Source of the DNA: Sanderia malayensis
Taxonomy: Eukaryota > Cnidaria > Scyphozoa > Semaeostomeae > Pelagiidae
Direction of reading: 5' to 3'
DNA: 64,000 nucleotides
NCBI GenBank assembly: GCA_013076295.1
Contig: RQOL01000828.1
Coordinates: 1,550,001 to 1,614,000, forward strand
Position numbers and translations under genes: made by a program
Shown: one piece after another, positions 1 to 11,638 of the stretch
Layout of the letters: each line of letters starts with the position of its first letter
Numbering within the stretch: the first letter of the stretch is position 1
Notes under the pieces: generated by a model
What the model was told of the DNA's origin: nothing
The model's input: the letters and a program-made list of their open reading frames with translations, nothing else
The model's database searches: none

Positions 1-848
1 ATAGTTTAAAAAGCACAATAGTTATAGTATTCTTTAAAGTAGGTGGAGATATTTTTCATTTTTAAATAAGCTTTTTGCGCACAATGCGGCTAAAACGCTA
101 GTTAAATCCAAATTAAGTAGGGTTAATGTTAAAGGGTTAATGTTCGAAAGAAATAATAAATAATGATAAATGTTAAGTCACCCAATTTCTGGGCATAATA
201 ATAAGAATGATAATTTCAAGGAACCATTCCTTGGCATCAGCTCCTGGTCATACTACGAAGGGCGAGAGTCAGTTGAGTCATATCATAGCAACAAACAAGG
301 TATGCATTCGCATCATTCGACTGTTCTGTTGGGGATGGGGACCAACAACAAAGGTTCAATTTCTCGTTTTTTCTGATTATACGGTTTACTGCTGTTTTCA
401 TGGCGACAATTTTCAAGGCAACGTGAACAATACCGGTAAACTCGTTTTCATTTGGTAGTGTATTTTAATTAAAACGTTTTTATTGCAGGTTCGCTTGGCA
501 CTTGCTAGCTATATGTAAACAAAAATGTTCTACGAAAACTATAGTTTAGCATTCATTTCGTACTGGTTTCAAAATCCCAAGCAGCCGATAAGCTCCGATG
601 ATGGTATCATTTCATAAGAAAGTATTTTTTCACCCCAGCTCTCAAACTTTCTTAGCTATTTCCGAATTTCAGTACTAAAACTGTCTTAAGACTTTCTTAG
701 AATAATTTGACCAGTTGTGTGTTACTGTGCATGCGCGAGAAGGCTTCGTTTTTATTCACCAAACTAGAGTTTCATTTTCGCATCCAAACTCACATTTGCG
801 TGGTAGGTAATTTCCGTTTGAAAACACGAGAATTCAAATTTTCAACTT

Positions 849-921
849 TCTTATGCTTTACAATCCTAGTACTGAACTTTCTTAACTTTTTTACGAGCTG
901 AGTACCATTTTCTTATAAGAC
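849..921 (+). repeat. Dispersed ~75-bp repeat, copy 1
   Basis: Shares with 2234-2309 and 32228-32301 the ordered blocks TCTTA, AGTA, TGAACTTTC, ACT(T)TTT, GAG and TTTCTTATAA. The copies are diverged. The element ends with a TTTCTTATAAGA-like motif whose inverse (TCATAAGAAAGTA) occurs near 613, so this may be the 3' part of a short inverted-repeat element. Confidence 0.5.
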
Positions 922-1120
922 AGCTTTCTTCTAAAAAGAAAACGTGTAATCATGGGGAATCGCCTGAGCCAGTGAGAAAAAAGTCCTATTTTTTCCAAAA
1001 CAAACGGCCAAAATGGCAATTCATCTTCATTGAGCACCAGCTTACATTTTCGCCCTTTTTCGCAATCTTCAATCTTCAATAAATAACTAAATAAGGCTTT
1101 ACAACCATTATGGAGTATTA

Positions 1121-1175
1121 AAATAAAAAATAAATAAATAAATAGATAAATAAATAAATAGATAAATAAAATAAT
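1121..1175. repeat. (TAAA)n microsatellite
   Basis: Tandem AAATA units with occasional GATAAA variants. On the minus strand it gives a meaningless Phe/Ile/Tyr-rich open frame, which I reject as coding. Confidence 0.85.
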
Positions 1176-2233
1176 GTGTCCACCCAGCAACTTTGTGAAA
1201 GAAATAAAATAATACCGATAGTCCACGGAATTGAAAATTTAGTAGAGGGGAATCCCGATATAACGTATTCTGAAGGTAACCTGAAAATAGTTTGTTACAT
1301 CGGGAGTTCGTTAAACCGGGAGAAAACTTGTTTATAGGTTTTTCGAAGTACATGGCTCTAAAAGCCTTCCGTGGGTTCTATCCGCGGAGAATTTATTATT
1401 TGGAATATTTGACTTCGCCTGAGTGCAACTAGGAATTCAACTAGTTGCACTACTACAGGGTATTACAACTTCGCCACTAGGAATGCGGCAAAATAAAGCA
1501 AAAACATCGCAAAATAAAGCAGGTGCAACTCTGAGATTATAAACAGCGCTTCGAAATGCACTATAAATATTTTATCATCCAACATTATTTTTCAATTTTT
1601 ATTTCCGAAAACAGCAAGTGAATTATACTTTCTCTCGCTAATTAGTGAAGTAAAGTAAAACCTGAATTCGGGTAGGAACATACGAATTGACTTCATTCAA
1701 CATCATAACACTCATATACTTCAGCAAAAGCGCAGTCATTATCAAATAACAAAAATTATTTTCAATTTCTCAATTCAATAACACTCTCTCTGTAATTCCC
1801 TTGTTTTAAATTCTGTATTTATACAAACATCGAGCTTCAATTTTTACGCAGATCTTCAGGCACAAGCATTTCTTAATGATTGATTGAATGTCGAGCACAA
1901 AGATTCGTCGGAAAAATAAATTTGTCGGGTGGAACAAATGCTGTGATCACGAGAAATTACCCCTCCCTCGTATGAAAAATGGCAGAGCCAATAGAATAAT
2001 TCAAGTTTTTTTATAAAATAAGTTTATTTCAGAGCAGTACCCAAACTTTCTTTGAATGATTGTTAAGTTTGACGTTACAGCGCATGCGCATTTACGGAAG
2101 TGCAATGTCATGATAAGAACAATATTTTTAACATTATATGGTGATAGATGCAGCATGATAGTCGCAGCATTAAGTATTTCGTACTTGCACAGAAACTACT
2201 CCTTGAAATATTGAGTATTTAAATTTTCAATTT

Positions 2234-2309
2234 TCTTAGGTTTCAAAAATCAAGTACTACTGAACTTTCGTAACTCTTTGAGGAGCCGAGCACTACTTTC
2301 TCATAAAGC
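2234..2309 (+). repeat. Dispersed ~75-bp repeat, copy 2
   Basis: Close relative of 32228-32301: both begin TCTTAGGTTTCAAAAATC, continue with an AGTA..TGAACTTTC block, and end in a TACTTTCT(T/C)ATAAA motif. It is a more distant match to 849-921. Probably the tail of a non-autonomous element. Confidence 0.55.
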
Positions 2310-2862
2310 ACTCTCTAACATACAGGAAGACGTATAAAAAGCAACTTTAGTTGAAGATTTAGCTAGTTAGTTGTGCATCCGAGATGAAATTTCGTTGGCA
2401 AAACCATCCAACTTTACATAGTCAAGGAAAGCCGATTGAAAATGAAAGATGACCTGCTGTTGGTCGCAAGTTTTTCACAGTACGACTTTTCCATATTTCT
2501 GCAGATGCGCGTCTTTTCATTTTTCAAGCGGAAGGCTCAAATTTGACAATGAAAAAAACAGATGCCAAAACAAGGTAAATTAAAATAATTTTGTCGAAAA
2601 CAATAAGAGAAGCTTGCGTGCATGATCTTCTCGGGGGAGTTGAGTCCCCCACAGGGTCTCATAGAATTGGTTGAAACCTCCAAACCCCCACGCAGTCTGA
2701 CCTATGGTATGTTTCAACGAAGGCGCACATCGCGCGTGTAGATGCGGTGGTGGGGATGTCGTGAACATTAAATAAACATGTTGTCGACAGAAGTTGCTGC
2801 CATGTATGATAAAATCAAGTAAACAAACGCTCCCAAAAAACAACAACAGCCTTTTTACATCT

Positions 2863-5800
2863 TCACGAATCGCGCAAACATGTTGTTGTTGCTGTTATTG
2901 TTGTTGTTGTTGCATCCACCTTGCTTCGTTGAATTTGAAATGATGGACGCAGCAGTGCATTACAGGAACACTTTGCTCCTGAAAAATCATTGCAACATCA
3001 ACAACTACTCAACTACATACTCGATACTCGCCACAGGGGAGAAAGGGGTATTCCGAGGATAGACATTGACGTATTTTCTTCAAAATAAAAATATTCGACA
3101 TGTGGCTGGCTTCACATCTTTGATCAAAGCGACAAATACAACACAGGGAATCAAGAACTCAAGGTATTACAGGGAATCGATTTTTTGGCGTTCAATTGAA
3201 TTTACAGGTAATTTTCATTTTTTTATGTCTTGACCAAGTATTAACTGACAACAAACCTTGCCAGTTGAATGAACCCAGCTTCGATTGACAATGGGGACAA
3301 TAAAGCTAAAAAATAAACATTATTGTTCAGTTTAACAGTAAATCAATTAGATAGATGATGCAGTTCGTAAAACTGAGAGTTGGGGCATAACAACTAAGGG
3401 TTTTGGAGGGCAATGGCATGCCCTCTGAGTACTATTTGAAATAATAATAAAAATTTCTGCCTTTGATATATTTCAGATTCTACTCAGTAAAACTATTAAG
3501 AGAAATAGAATACGCGTATCCTTATGATCTGGTCAACCAAAATAACGTAATTAAATCACAGAATATAGATTAAATCTTATGTAGTCTGTGATTAAATCCA
3601 CGTTCTTATCGTCGTCATAATATTTATCAACATCATCTAAGAGATGGGCAGAAGGACAGGACCAGAAAAACAAAGTCCTTAGTCATTTGTCAGTGTTCTA
3701 TACTGTACAAGCCACTGCGAGTGGAGACTGTTAACTTGAATCACCACATAGACCTGAACGTGCTCGGTCAATAGCGGTAAATAAAATCTTCAATTCTGAA
3801 ATAAATTAGCATACTTTTCCTTCGTCGGGAATATCTGCGACCAGTTTTAACATCCATTCCTCGGGTTCGGTCAGAAAGATGGAGGAACACCGCTCAGATA
3901 TACAATGACGAATATTTGAGGGCTTTAATAACGTCACTCTGAAAGAAGGGAACACCTTTAGAGTTGATATTATTGATAAAAGATCAAATTAAAGTTAAAA
4001 TAAATTAAATAAAAAAGACTCGTATTCTCAAATTAAATGTATAATAAAATCGTTGAGCATTAGAGTTAGTAACCTAAACGTTTTGTTAGTAACCTGAAGA
4101 CACCTGCCATCACGAAAATTTATATAAAATGAAAGTAAAATACGCTTTTCTCAATTAAACATCTGAATTAATCGCCTCCTTCAAATATAGACTCCCTCTA
4201 GAATAAATTTCCCCTTAGGTGGCCATCTTTTGAAATAAGTGCCCCATCAAATTAACTCCCCTAATGGTGCTGGAATTTATAAACACTTGGGGGCGCATGC
4301 AACTTTGACACAATTTCTCATTGAAATAAAAACTAAAATACAAAAAACACGACCATTGTTATTAGGTGGTAAAGAAACCATCCTTGGAATGGGAGATAAC
4401 TTCTTGCAATATTAAGATATTAGCTACGTTCTGTTTATTCTACTATAGTAGGAATATTGCGCAATTTAAGTTTGCACGTGCACTAGTTCCACGCGCACAA
4501 AATAAACAAAACGAAAAATGTTACGTAACTAAAAGATGTTATGCCCTTTACCCTCAAGGAAAGGCCTAGAGCTCAATTTCATTTTATTTTGGGCTTTGAC
4601 CTGAGGTTATTGCTCTCTTTGCCTTCATCTCGATACTACTGTTCCACTGTTAGATCAAATCTGTTGCTTTTAACACGAATTTTTTGCTAGTTCTAACATT
4701 ATTTCAAATTCAACAGCACCAGGAACAAATACAAGTCACAACAAGACAGCATTGATTATTTCAATATCGAAAATAATAGCTGTACCTGCATTTCCTGCAC
4801 TTAACGTTTGAAATCGGAAGATTTGGAGAATCATCTTCAAGCCTCAACTGCTGATTGTTGTAGGAAGGTGCTGATAAAAAAATTTTGAAAGATGATAATA
4901 ATATCCCAAAAAAGAATAATTAACAATACCTCACATAATTAAACATGACTTCCAAAGTTTACTCTAAAGACCTCAAGGGAATGATGGGGCTGCAGAGATC
5001 TTATCTCCATTACATAAAAAATTGGTCATTGTAAACTTTAGGGAGGCCTCCTCATATCCAAGATAATAGCACCCCTGTGGCCCCTCTCTTGATTGCCCTT
5101 GAAGCAGGATAAAAGTATTTAGGTTGGAAGGAGACTGCAATTATGTTAAATGGAATAATTAGAATTTTGGCTCATACTGAATTTCCTTGATTAAAAGCCT
5201 GGAGTGTTCATTAATTCCAGCACCATTTAGGGAGGGGGAGTTCTTTTGATAGGGCACTTATTTCAAAACATGGTCAGCTGAGGGGGGCATTTATTCTAGA
5301 GAGAGTCTGTTTGAAGGGGTTTATCGATTTATTGAGATGTTTAATTGAGAAATTACAGCTTGGATGAACAATCTACTACTTTGCTTTTTGTTTCGTTTAT
5401 GCAATGCTTAGGGTATTGCCATCTTTGGTGATTAACACATCACTAAATGCCAATTATATTAAATTATCAAACACATCCTTTGGTCACAGCATATTTTGTG
5501 TTATCATTATACATTAAAAGTGACTCCTTAAAAATTTACTCCATAAAACAAGTTGGAATTAAGCATACCTGAATTAGTTGTTAATTTGTCCATGACATGC
5601 TTTCTATACAATGGGTGAGTCTTATCAACAATTTTTCCCATTTTCTCAAAGACTATAAGCTGCTCTTGAAAACCAGGGTTTGGACTGAAAATCAATATGA
5701 CAAATAGCATAATAGTAAAGCAAGAATCAATAAATTTATCACAACCACAGCAGATTGGTCATTCAGAAGAAAAGTTTAAATGACATTAATATATGGAGTA

Positions 5801-6355
5801 TTACAATATATCTTCTTTTATGCCCTGCACATCTTTAAAAGCTTCATCAAAAGAAATATCCTCAGTTTTCATTAAATAAGCAATGATGATGGACGCACTC
5901 CTTGAAACTCCAGCAAAACTGCAAAAAATATATACATTCGTAACTTGAGAACGATTTTTATAATGAAAGAAATCATCAATAATAATGGCAGAGAATATAA
6001 ACAATCACCCGTCCAGCAAGCTTCAAGCAAAACGAGTTTTATTAACGACAGATCAAATAAATTGAAAAATAATATAGGCCTACCAGTGAACAACAGTTAT
6101 ATCTGTCGGTTTTCTAGCAAGTAAATTCTGAAATGCTTCATCCAAAGCGTCAAGTAAACTGAAGCTTGCTTCGTCACGCATGTGAAGATATTTGATCTTA
6201 ACTCCTTTACAAATCAATTTGCGCTTTAAACTGATGGAAAGTTCTTGAGAGTCCACGGTCAAGATTTGAGTGACTCTGAGAGCAAGAAGTTGTTCAGTTT
6301 CATTAATGATGTCAGCTAAAGCTGCTATAAACAGTCCTTTTCGTATCATTTTCAT
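2863..6355 (-). CDS. DUSP12: Dual specificity phosphatase 12 (YVH1 family), 7 coding exons
   Basis: Coding exons: 6355-6084, 5918-5805, 5684-5569, 4870-4786, 3938-3815, 3305-3257, 2978-2863. All introns are GT-AG and the phases close, giving 291 residues (human about 340). The phosphatase P-loop HCFAGVSRS (Cys91, Arg97) is assembled across intron 1, so the catalytic cysteine codon is split. The following MKTEDISFDEAF region matches DUSP12. The C-terminal zinc-binding domain is spread over four small exons: KCRKC, HCISERC, YCPHC, then KCSC with the family's PSFQIQRSKVD ending. YVH1/DUSP12 proteins act in pre-60S ribosome maturation as well as dephosphorylation (family knowledge). After KVDA the last exon runs through a trinucleotide repeat, giving a Thr-rich tail ending CLRDS. 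The start is the first Met of the open exon; Met3 is an alternative. Confidence 0.93.
2881..2912. repeat. TTG/CAA microsatellite inside the DUSP12 last exon
   Basis: About ten trinucleotide units. On the minus strand it is read as ACA codons with one ATA and one GCA interruption, encoding the Thr-rich DUSP12 tail. Length change here would change the protein by whole residues. Confidence 0.85.
4147..4278 (+). repeat. Left arm of a ~135-bp inverted repeat in DUSP12 introns
   Basis: Begins TTCTCAATTAAACATCT and ends ATGGTGCTGGAATT. Its reverse complement is at 5211-5353 with short indels. The sequence belongs to a family built of 'AATAAA..CCCC' modules. The two arms flank the DUSP12 exon at 4786-4870. 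Confidence 0.8.
5211..5353 (-). repeat. Right arm of the ~135-bp inverted repeat in DUSP12 introns
   Basis: Inverted partner of 4147-4278. Shared blocks include TTGAAATAAGTGCCC, TCTAGAATAAAT and the outer TCAATTAAACATCT. It may be the opposite TIR of one ~1.2-kb element or a second insertion in opposite orientation. Confidence 0.8.
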
Positions 6356-6919
6356 TGTTGGTAGTAGTAAACGTTTTCTCGAGGCCTTTAAATGAAAGGA
6401 ATGAAATAAAACAGTGAATCTTCGCTGAAAATCTTTGAAAACTTAAAACTTACTTCCGTTAATGATAACTACCATGCATCAAATCACTCTTATTATTTAA
6501 ATCGCTCCTTTTCCGGAGCGATATGAAATAGAGCACAGGGAAGCAAGGGTATTATGTAGTGACCCTAATGGTAACCCTAAAACCAATGCCTAAACCATTA
6601 GGGACAGAACATTATTATACGCTCCTGCGCAGTACCAGTCCTTCTGACCACTAGTCTCCTTTGCCAACCCCTCATCTTGAAATGACAGAGCTCAAGAGGT
6701 GGATAGGACTTGCGCATGAGCTAACCCCGCAGCAATGAAGTCTCTAATGCAAGTAAAGAATAATTTCGACAAATGATTCAATTTCCATAATAAATATTAA
6801 TGTAAACCATCAGAACAATCAATAAAAACGTACAAAAAGCTTGTACGTAGTAAAACTTTAGAAATAAAAATTATATTACTATAACGTTTATGTTCTTTTT
6901 AAAATTACAAATACAAGGT

Positions 6920-8556
6920 TCATCTTCTTCTTCGGAAGATTTTCAAAATCTTCTTCCCTTTCTTCTTTGCTTTCAAATTATCTGCATTTTTCGCAACAAT
7001 CTGCGCTTTGTTGCTAACTTCTTCTATTCTTCCAAGAATTCTTTCATTTTCTTCTTTAATACTCCTCCGCATTTGTTGGATTTGTTCTTCCCTTTTCTTA
7101 ATTTCATCGAAGACCCTATTATGGCCTTCCAGTATTTTATTCAACCCAGAATTTGTCTTGAAGAGAAGACATTTTTCTTCAATTGCCTCTCTCAGTTTTC
7201 CTTGCTTATCCTCGATGCACGCCTGCAATTCTTCAATGCGGGATTTGTGCCTTAGATTTTCTTCACTAGATACATCTAAAGCTATGGTTGCAGCCATTTT
7301 TTCCAAAAACAAGCGCACAACCTCTTCCCGAGACGAAGACTCAAGCTTCTTCTTTTCCTCTTCAAGCTGCATAAGCTTGGCAGCTTGCTCTTCAATTGAC
7401 TTTTCGAGTTGCTCAATTTTGCAATTGTTCATTGCAGTCTCTTCCACGCGAAGCTTCAAACTTACAGCTAGAGTTGCGCTTTCAGCTAATGCTACCCGAG
7501 ACGAAGACTCAAGCTTCTGATTTTCTTCTTCAAGCTGCATAAGCATTGCAGCTTGCTCTTCAAACGATTTTCCGAGCTGCTCAATCTTGCAATCTTTCGC
7601 TGCAACCTCTTCCACACGAAGCTTCAAACTTGCAGCTAGAGTTGCGCTTTCAGCTAATGCTACCCGAGACGAAGACTCAAGCTTCTGATTTTCTTCTTCA
7701 AGCTGCATAAGCATATCAGCTTGCTCCTTAAACGATGTTCCGAGCTGCTCAATCTTGCAATCTTTCGCTGCAACCTCTTCCACACGAAGCTTCAAACTTG
7801 CAGCCAGAGTTGCGTTTTCAGCTAGCAAAACTGCCATCTCCTCATCCTTAGATGCAATCGACTTGCTCTTTTCCTTTATTTCATTCTCCGCCATTTCAAG
7901 TCGACAAGCATTTTCTTGATTAATGCTTTCTTCGACAAGAATCTTTCGCTTTAAAGCTTCATTTTCTTCGCTTAGCCTCGCAAGATCGTTATTCTTGGCT
8001 TCAACTTTACTTGCAAGCTCAACCTTGTCACTTCTTAGCTTTTTGATCTTGTGGGTTTCCCTACCAAACAATTCCTCAATTATTTCTTTTTGCTGTCCGG
8101 CTAAAGAAATCAACTCTTTCTTATCACCCTTCAAACTTGAGATCTGCAAAAAAATAAAACCTAGTAAATATACAAATATCTTCAAAGTATTAGCAAGATT
8201 AATATAGACCATGTCTTTGAAAAAAGAAAGCTTTATTTTGATTGCTGAATATTCACCGTTTCATCGATGCTACCCCTTTTTGCTATCTCTTCCTTTTGTT
8301 CTTTCACCTTTCTAAAATAAATAAGAAACAAAGCAACGTAAGAAATCAACTAAACAAAACATCAACTCAAAATCAATTAGCTGTTTTATTGTTCGTGATT
8401 ATTGCAAACTTACTTGAGAAGAAGAGAATTCATTTTCTCGGAAGATTCGAGTTTCTTTTGAGTCTGTGTAAGCTGACTCTTCAACTCGACTTCTTCCCCA
8501 ACATTTCGCACAATCTTGTCACCCAAGCATTGGATTTCAACACTAGATGACGACAT
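6920..8556 (-). CDS. Repetitive coiled-coil protein, 473 aa, 3 exons
   Basis: Coding exons 8556-8414, 8311-8257 and 8143-6920 join in frame (GTAAGT and GTGAAT donors; TTTTAG and TTTGCAG acceptors). The product begins MSSSSVEIQCLG and is almost wholly predicted coiled coil: Glu/Lys/Leu-rich with no proline-rich breaks. The centre has three ~56-residue repeats (eight heptads), each with LKLRVEE, DCKIEQL, MQLEEE and LESSSR blocks. The C-terminus is very basic (KKKGKKILKIFRRRR), which could bind membrane or nucleic acid. I do not recognise a family and assign no function. An inverted partial copy lies at 10429-10656. The open frame continues upstream of the last exon's acceptor, but that part looks intronic. 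Confidence 0.75.
7322..7825. repeat. Three 168-bp in-frame tandem repeats
   Basis: The CCCGAGACGAAGACTCAAGC block recurs at 7327 and 7495 and again 168 bp later (7663). A unit of 56 codons equals eight heptads, so copy-number change preserves both frame and coiled-coil register. The two right-hand units are nearly identical at DNA level, suggesting recent amplification or gene conversion. Confidence 0.85.
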
Positions 8557-9734
8557 CTTGATGTAATATTATCACAAATGTATCAATCACTTTTCGAACA
8601 AGTATCTCTATTGACGATTCACTGAAAGTAATCCAAGTGTAGACAATAAAATTTGTGAATCACCAACTCGGGAACAGCTTACTTATAATACTTTGAACAG
8701 ATTTTGATTGTGACGTCGATTTAATGAATTGATTTCGGTTACGTAACAATCAGAGAACGATGTTTCAATGATCGATGGATAGACTAGATGCAGACGCAGC
8801 TAAACCCTCTTAATTACGTCATCTAAAACTATCAATTTTTGAAGCAAAGAAAGACAAACAAGTATATTATTTTCTTTCCCTCCGTCCTTTCTTATTACTT
8901 TCTGTGATGGTGGCACCTTACGACAACTGAAAAACATCAAAATCAAGTTTAGAGAAATATAGCAGCGTTATTACTAGAAATCCAAATTGTTTGCGTTCAG
9001 CACAAATGAAAATATATAACAAGAAAAAAATTTTTTAATAATTAAAACTGTGCAAAATAAGTTATGACAAACACGACGTTTCGAGCTTTACTCGTCTTCA
9101 GGTGTAAGGAAATTCGTTAGAGGAGAAGGTAAATAAACAAACGATAGGAATGTGAAATTCGAAATATAGAAAAAAGAGAATGTGACGTAAGAAAAAGGAG
9201 TGATTAGAGATAAGATTGTTTGTTAGAGATAAAATTGTTTGCTAAGGCCAGCAGGTAAGAGTGTGTTAAGTTTAAATATAATACGTTTCTCTCGCGTTTT
9301 TCTTTTGATAGTGTCCCTCCAGAGGTGCATAAGTAAGTCTAGAAATAGTCATGTCAGCGGTGGAATGATTCAACGAATTGAAATGTTTTGAAATGTTGAA
9401 ATCTGCATCGTCCTTATGGGAGTCTTGGGGATGAATCTTGGGGATGAATCGGATGAGTCTTGTGTTTGTCTCTGTTGCAACAAACGAACATGGTCGGGTG
9501 CATGGTTGGGCGTTCGTGCCAAACTTTCGGTGAAACCAACATAGGCTGTTCGTGCGACGTGGTGATTGTGATTGACTTCGAAATTTTTTATTTTTAGTCT
9601 CACTACATAATAATAATCAACTGTGGCGCTGTTTTTATACCGATAGGCCGCCGGTTAACAAAACAAAAGAAAAATTATACTTTTTTTTACATACATAAAT
9701 ATAATAAGTTATTGAATTGTACCAACAGCGTGTG
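8557..9734. other. Intergenic region with decayed repeat sequence
   Basis: No gene is supported. The first few hundred bases are the presumptive promoter side of the coiled-coil gene. At about 9072-9105 there is a short self-complementary motif (ACGACGTTTCGAGC...CTCGTC), of a kind often seen at ends of retroelements. The block TGATTGACTTCGAAATT at about 9568 recurs at about 9739 in the gag fragment, so the minus-strand ORF at 9370-9603 is probably more retroelement debris. Confidence 0.4.
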
Positions 9735-10330
9735 TAATGTGATTGACTTCGAAATTGGAGCGAAAATGGAGATTTCGAACGAGACTGGCGACGTCCACGG
9801 TAACGAGGCTCATCGTTGTCTTGATTCATTTGCGAGGACAAGACTTGAAGCTGGGCCGTAATTTGGTTTATCTTGCCTTCTAGTTCGGACAGTTGGCTTG
9901 TGACAATTTTGTGAGGTATTGCCAGGAAGGGAAACTGACGAAACAGATGGTTGTGGTGTGGTACTGCCACTTCCAGGATCTTATCAGCCAGTGGGGCCAG
10001 TTGGTCCAAAGAAAATGTGTCAGGTGATGGAGCAAGGATAAGTTGTGCATTTGTGGGTAGCCTCTGCAGGAAAAGTTGAAGGAGGATCTGTTCTTCTAGC
10101 CTGTTTCTCCAGCAATTGGTACATGCGACAAACAAGTTGTGATGGCTTTCTATCTCCCAATTCTTCAGCAATGAGCAATTGGTGCAGGCGCTTCTACTCG
10201 GAGGTAGAAGTCCGTTTCATCAGCTCGGACTTTAACTGGTCGTACGGATCGTTGGCAGGCAGGTTGATCAACAAGTCTCTCACCTCTTGAGCCACCTCTG
10301 GCTGTAGATTTTTCGGGTCACGTCGTGGTC
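9735..10330 (-). pseudogene. Broken retrotransposon gag fragment (Ty3/gypsy-like)
   Basis: Minus-strand translation contains the gag-like blocks LPANDPYDQLKSELMKRTS, LGDRKPSQL and FLQRLPTNAQLILAPSPD, then LDQLAPLADKILEVA and a basic RSRSKSPF tail. This order is typical of gypsy-group capsid proteins. The reading frame is interrupted by a TAG (at ~10180) and by at least one frameshift between the QL and LQRLP blocks, so it is a dead fragment. I see no protease, reverse transcriptase or LTRs nearby. Confidence 0.7.
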
Positions 10331-10354
10331 ACTAATTTAGTGAATTTAGAGTCT

Positions 10355-10423
10355 AAATCTATATTCTCTAATTATTTGAGAGTTGTTCTCGATGAAGCTG
10401 ACTTTACGAAGGCTTGAGCTTGA
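10355..10423 (+). repeat. 69-bp direct repeat, left copy
   Basis: From AAATCTATATTC to GGCTTGAGCTTGA. Matches 10658-10726 with only about two differences. The two copies bracket the partial coiled-coil gene copy. Confidence 0.9.
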
Positions 10424-10428
10424 TTGCA

Positions 10429-10656
10429 AGATTGAGCAGCTCAAAAAATCATTTGAAGAGCAGGCTGATAAGCTTATGCAGCTTGAACAAGAAAAGAAGA
10501 AGCTTGAGTCTTCGTCCCGGGAAGAGGTTGTGGGCTTGTTTTTGGAAAAAATGGCTACAACCATAGCTTTAGATGTATCTAGTGAAGAAAATCTAAGGCA
10601 TAAATCTCGCACTGAAGAATTGCAGGTGTGCATGGAGGAAAAGCAAGGAAAACTAA
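10429..10656 (+). pseudogene. Inverted partial copy of the coiled-coil gene
   Basis: The plus-strand frame reads CKIEQLKKSFEEQADKLMQ, then KLESSSREEVVGLFLEKMATT and DVSSEENLRHKSRTEELQV up to KQGKLR. This closely matches the last exon of the coiled-coil gene (about 76 residues), which is on the opposite strand ~3 kb away. It starts inside a repeat unit, stops abruptly and lacks the N- and C-terminal exons. It is therefore a duplicated fragment, and I see no evidence for independent expression. Confidence 0.85.
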
Positions 10657-10657
10657 G

Positions 10658-10726
10658 AAATCTATATTCACTAATTATTTGAGAATTGTTCTCGATGAAG
10701 CTGACTTTACGAAGGCTTGAGCTTGA
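10658..10726 (+). repeat. 69-bp direct repeat, right copy
   Basis: Near-identical to 10355-10423. Its sequence is not present in the parental coiled-coil gene, so it belongs to the acceptor locus or to a mobile carrier rather than to the copied gene. Confidence 0.9.
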
Positions 10727-10739
10727 GGCTTGCAAAAGA

Positions 10740-11638
10740 CAACAAAGAATTCCAAAGTGAGTCTAGTGCAAGTTGTCGAAGAGTTTCTCTTGAGAGTGAA
10801 CAAAACGATCATCAAGCTTCTTCTATCACCATATTTTTCTTACTAACCAACTACTATTGTACAATGAATATTTATAATTGGTTTAAGGTTATGGGAGTGG
10901 TGAAAATATGCTTTAAAAAAATAGGTTGAGTAAATGTAAACATGAGTAAGCTCAGTCATGTTGTGATTCATGTGGTTAGGGAATGACCTAAAGTGCAAGC
11001 ACCCTGTAAATGACGTAGTGGAGATTCCTTATTTAACAGAAGAAAGTATTGAAGAAAGTTAATGAATTAGCAAAACATATTGAATTGACTATACACTACA
11101 CTGTATATCTATTGTCCTGTTGGGGCTTTCTTGAAATAAGATATTATTCTGCAATTATGCTTCCCTCAAATAGGACCCCATGGGGGCTTATTCAAGGATG
11201 GGGAGGCTAATTCAGTGGTGGGGTGGGGGTTGATTTGAGGATTTACGATAATTGGGATCTGATCTGTGCAATGTATACTTACAAAGAGAATTCTAGTCAT
11301 GATAAATTCTGCACCAGACCAGCTCTGTTGTGTTTCCAAACAGCTTCAATTGATCCAGATTTTACTCTTCTGTTATTAGCTTCCACTTCTTTTCTTCTCT
11401 CTCTCCCATGCCACAAGGGAAACTACTTCTTTGGCAACATCCATTCTTGTCAATATCTCATTAGCATGCAAATACACACTTACATACCATCAAAGTCCAT
11501 GTACATTGTGTTGTGCCATATTCATTGATACAGGAAAATGCAACTGGCCAAACACATGGACCTGGACCTCCACTAGACTCACTGCATTGCGTCCCTGTGA
11601 TACATTCGTTGGACAACTCCGCACAGGGACTTATTTAC
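10740..11638. other. Non-coding spacer with degenerate 'aataagcccc' repeat
   Basis: I see no gene. About 11110-11240 carries the blocks TTGGGGCTTTCTTGAAATAAG, CCCATGGGGGCTTATTCAAG and GAGGATTTACG. These are a decayed relative of the palindromic MITE family at 35396-36859. The stretch ends at the TA target of the ISL2EU-like element. Confidence 0.5.

Larger units (their letters stand above)
1..2862. other. Gene-free, repeat-rich left flank
   Basis: I see no supportable gene here. Short ORFs have no recognisable domains and sit in AT-rich DNA. The stretch contains a (TAAA)n microsatellite at 1121-1175 and two copies of a dispersed ~75-bp repeat (849-921 and 2234-2309). It ends at the DUSP12 stop codon, so its right edge should hold the DUSP12 3' UTR. 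Confidence 0.6.

Noticed and set aside
891..1353. Minus-strand ORFs rich in Phe/Ile/Tyr/Leu as membrane proteins
   Set aside because: They are translations of a (TAAA)n microsatellite and its AT-rich flanks.
9370..9603. 77-aa minus-strand ORF as an independent gene
   Set aside because: It has no recognisable domain and shares a repeated block with the neighbouring gag debris.
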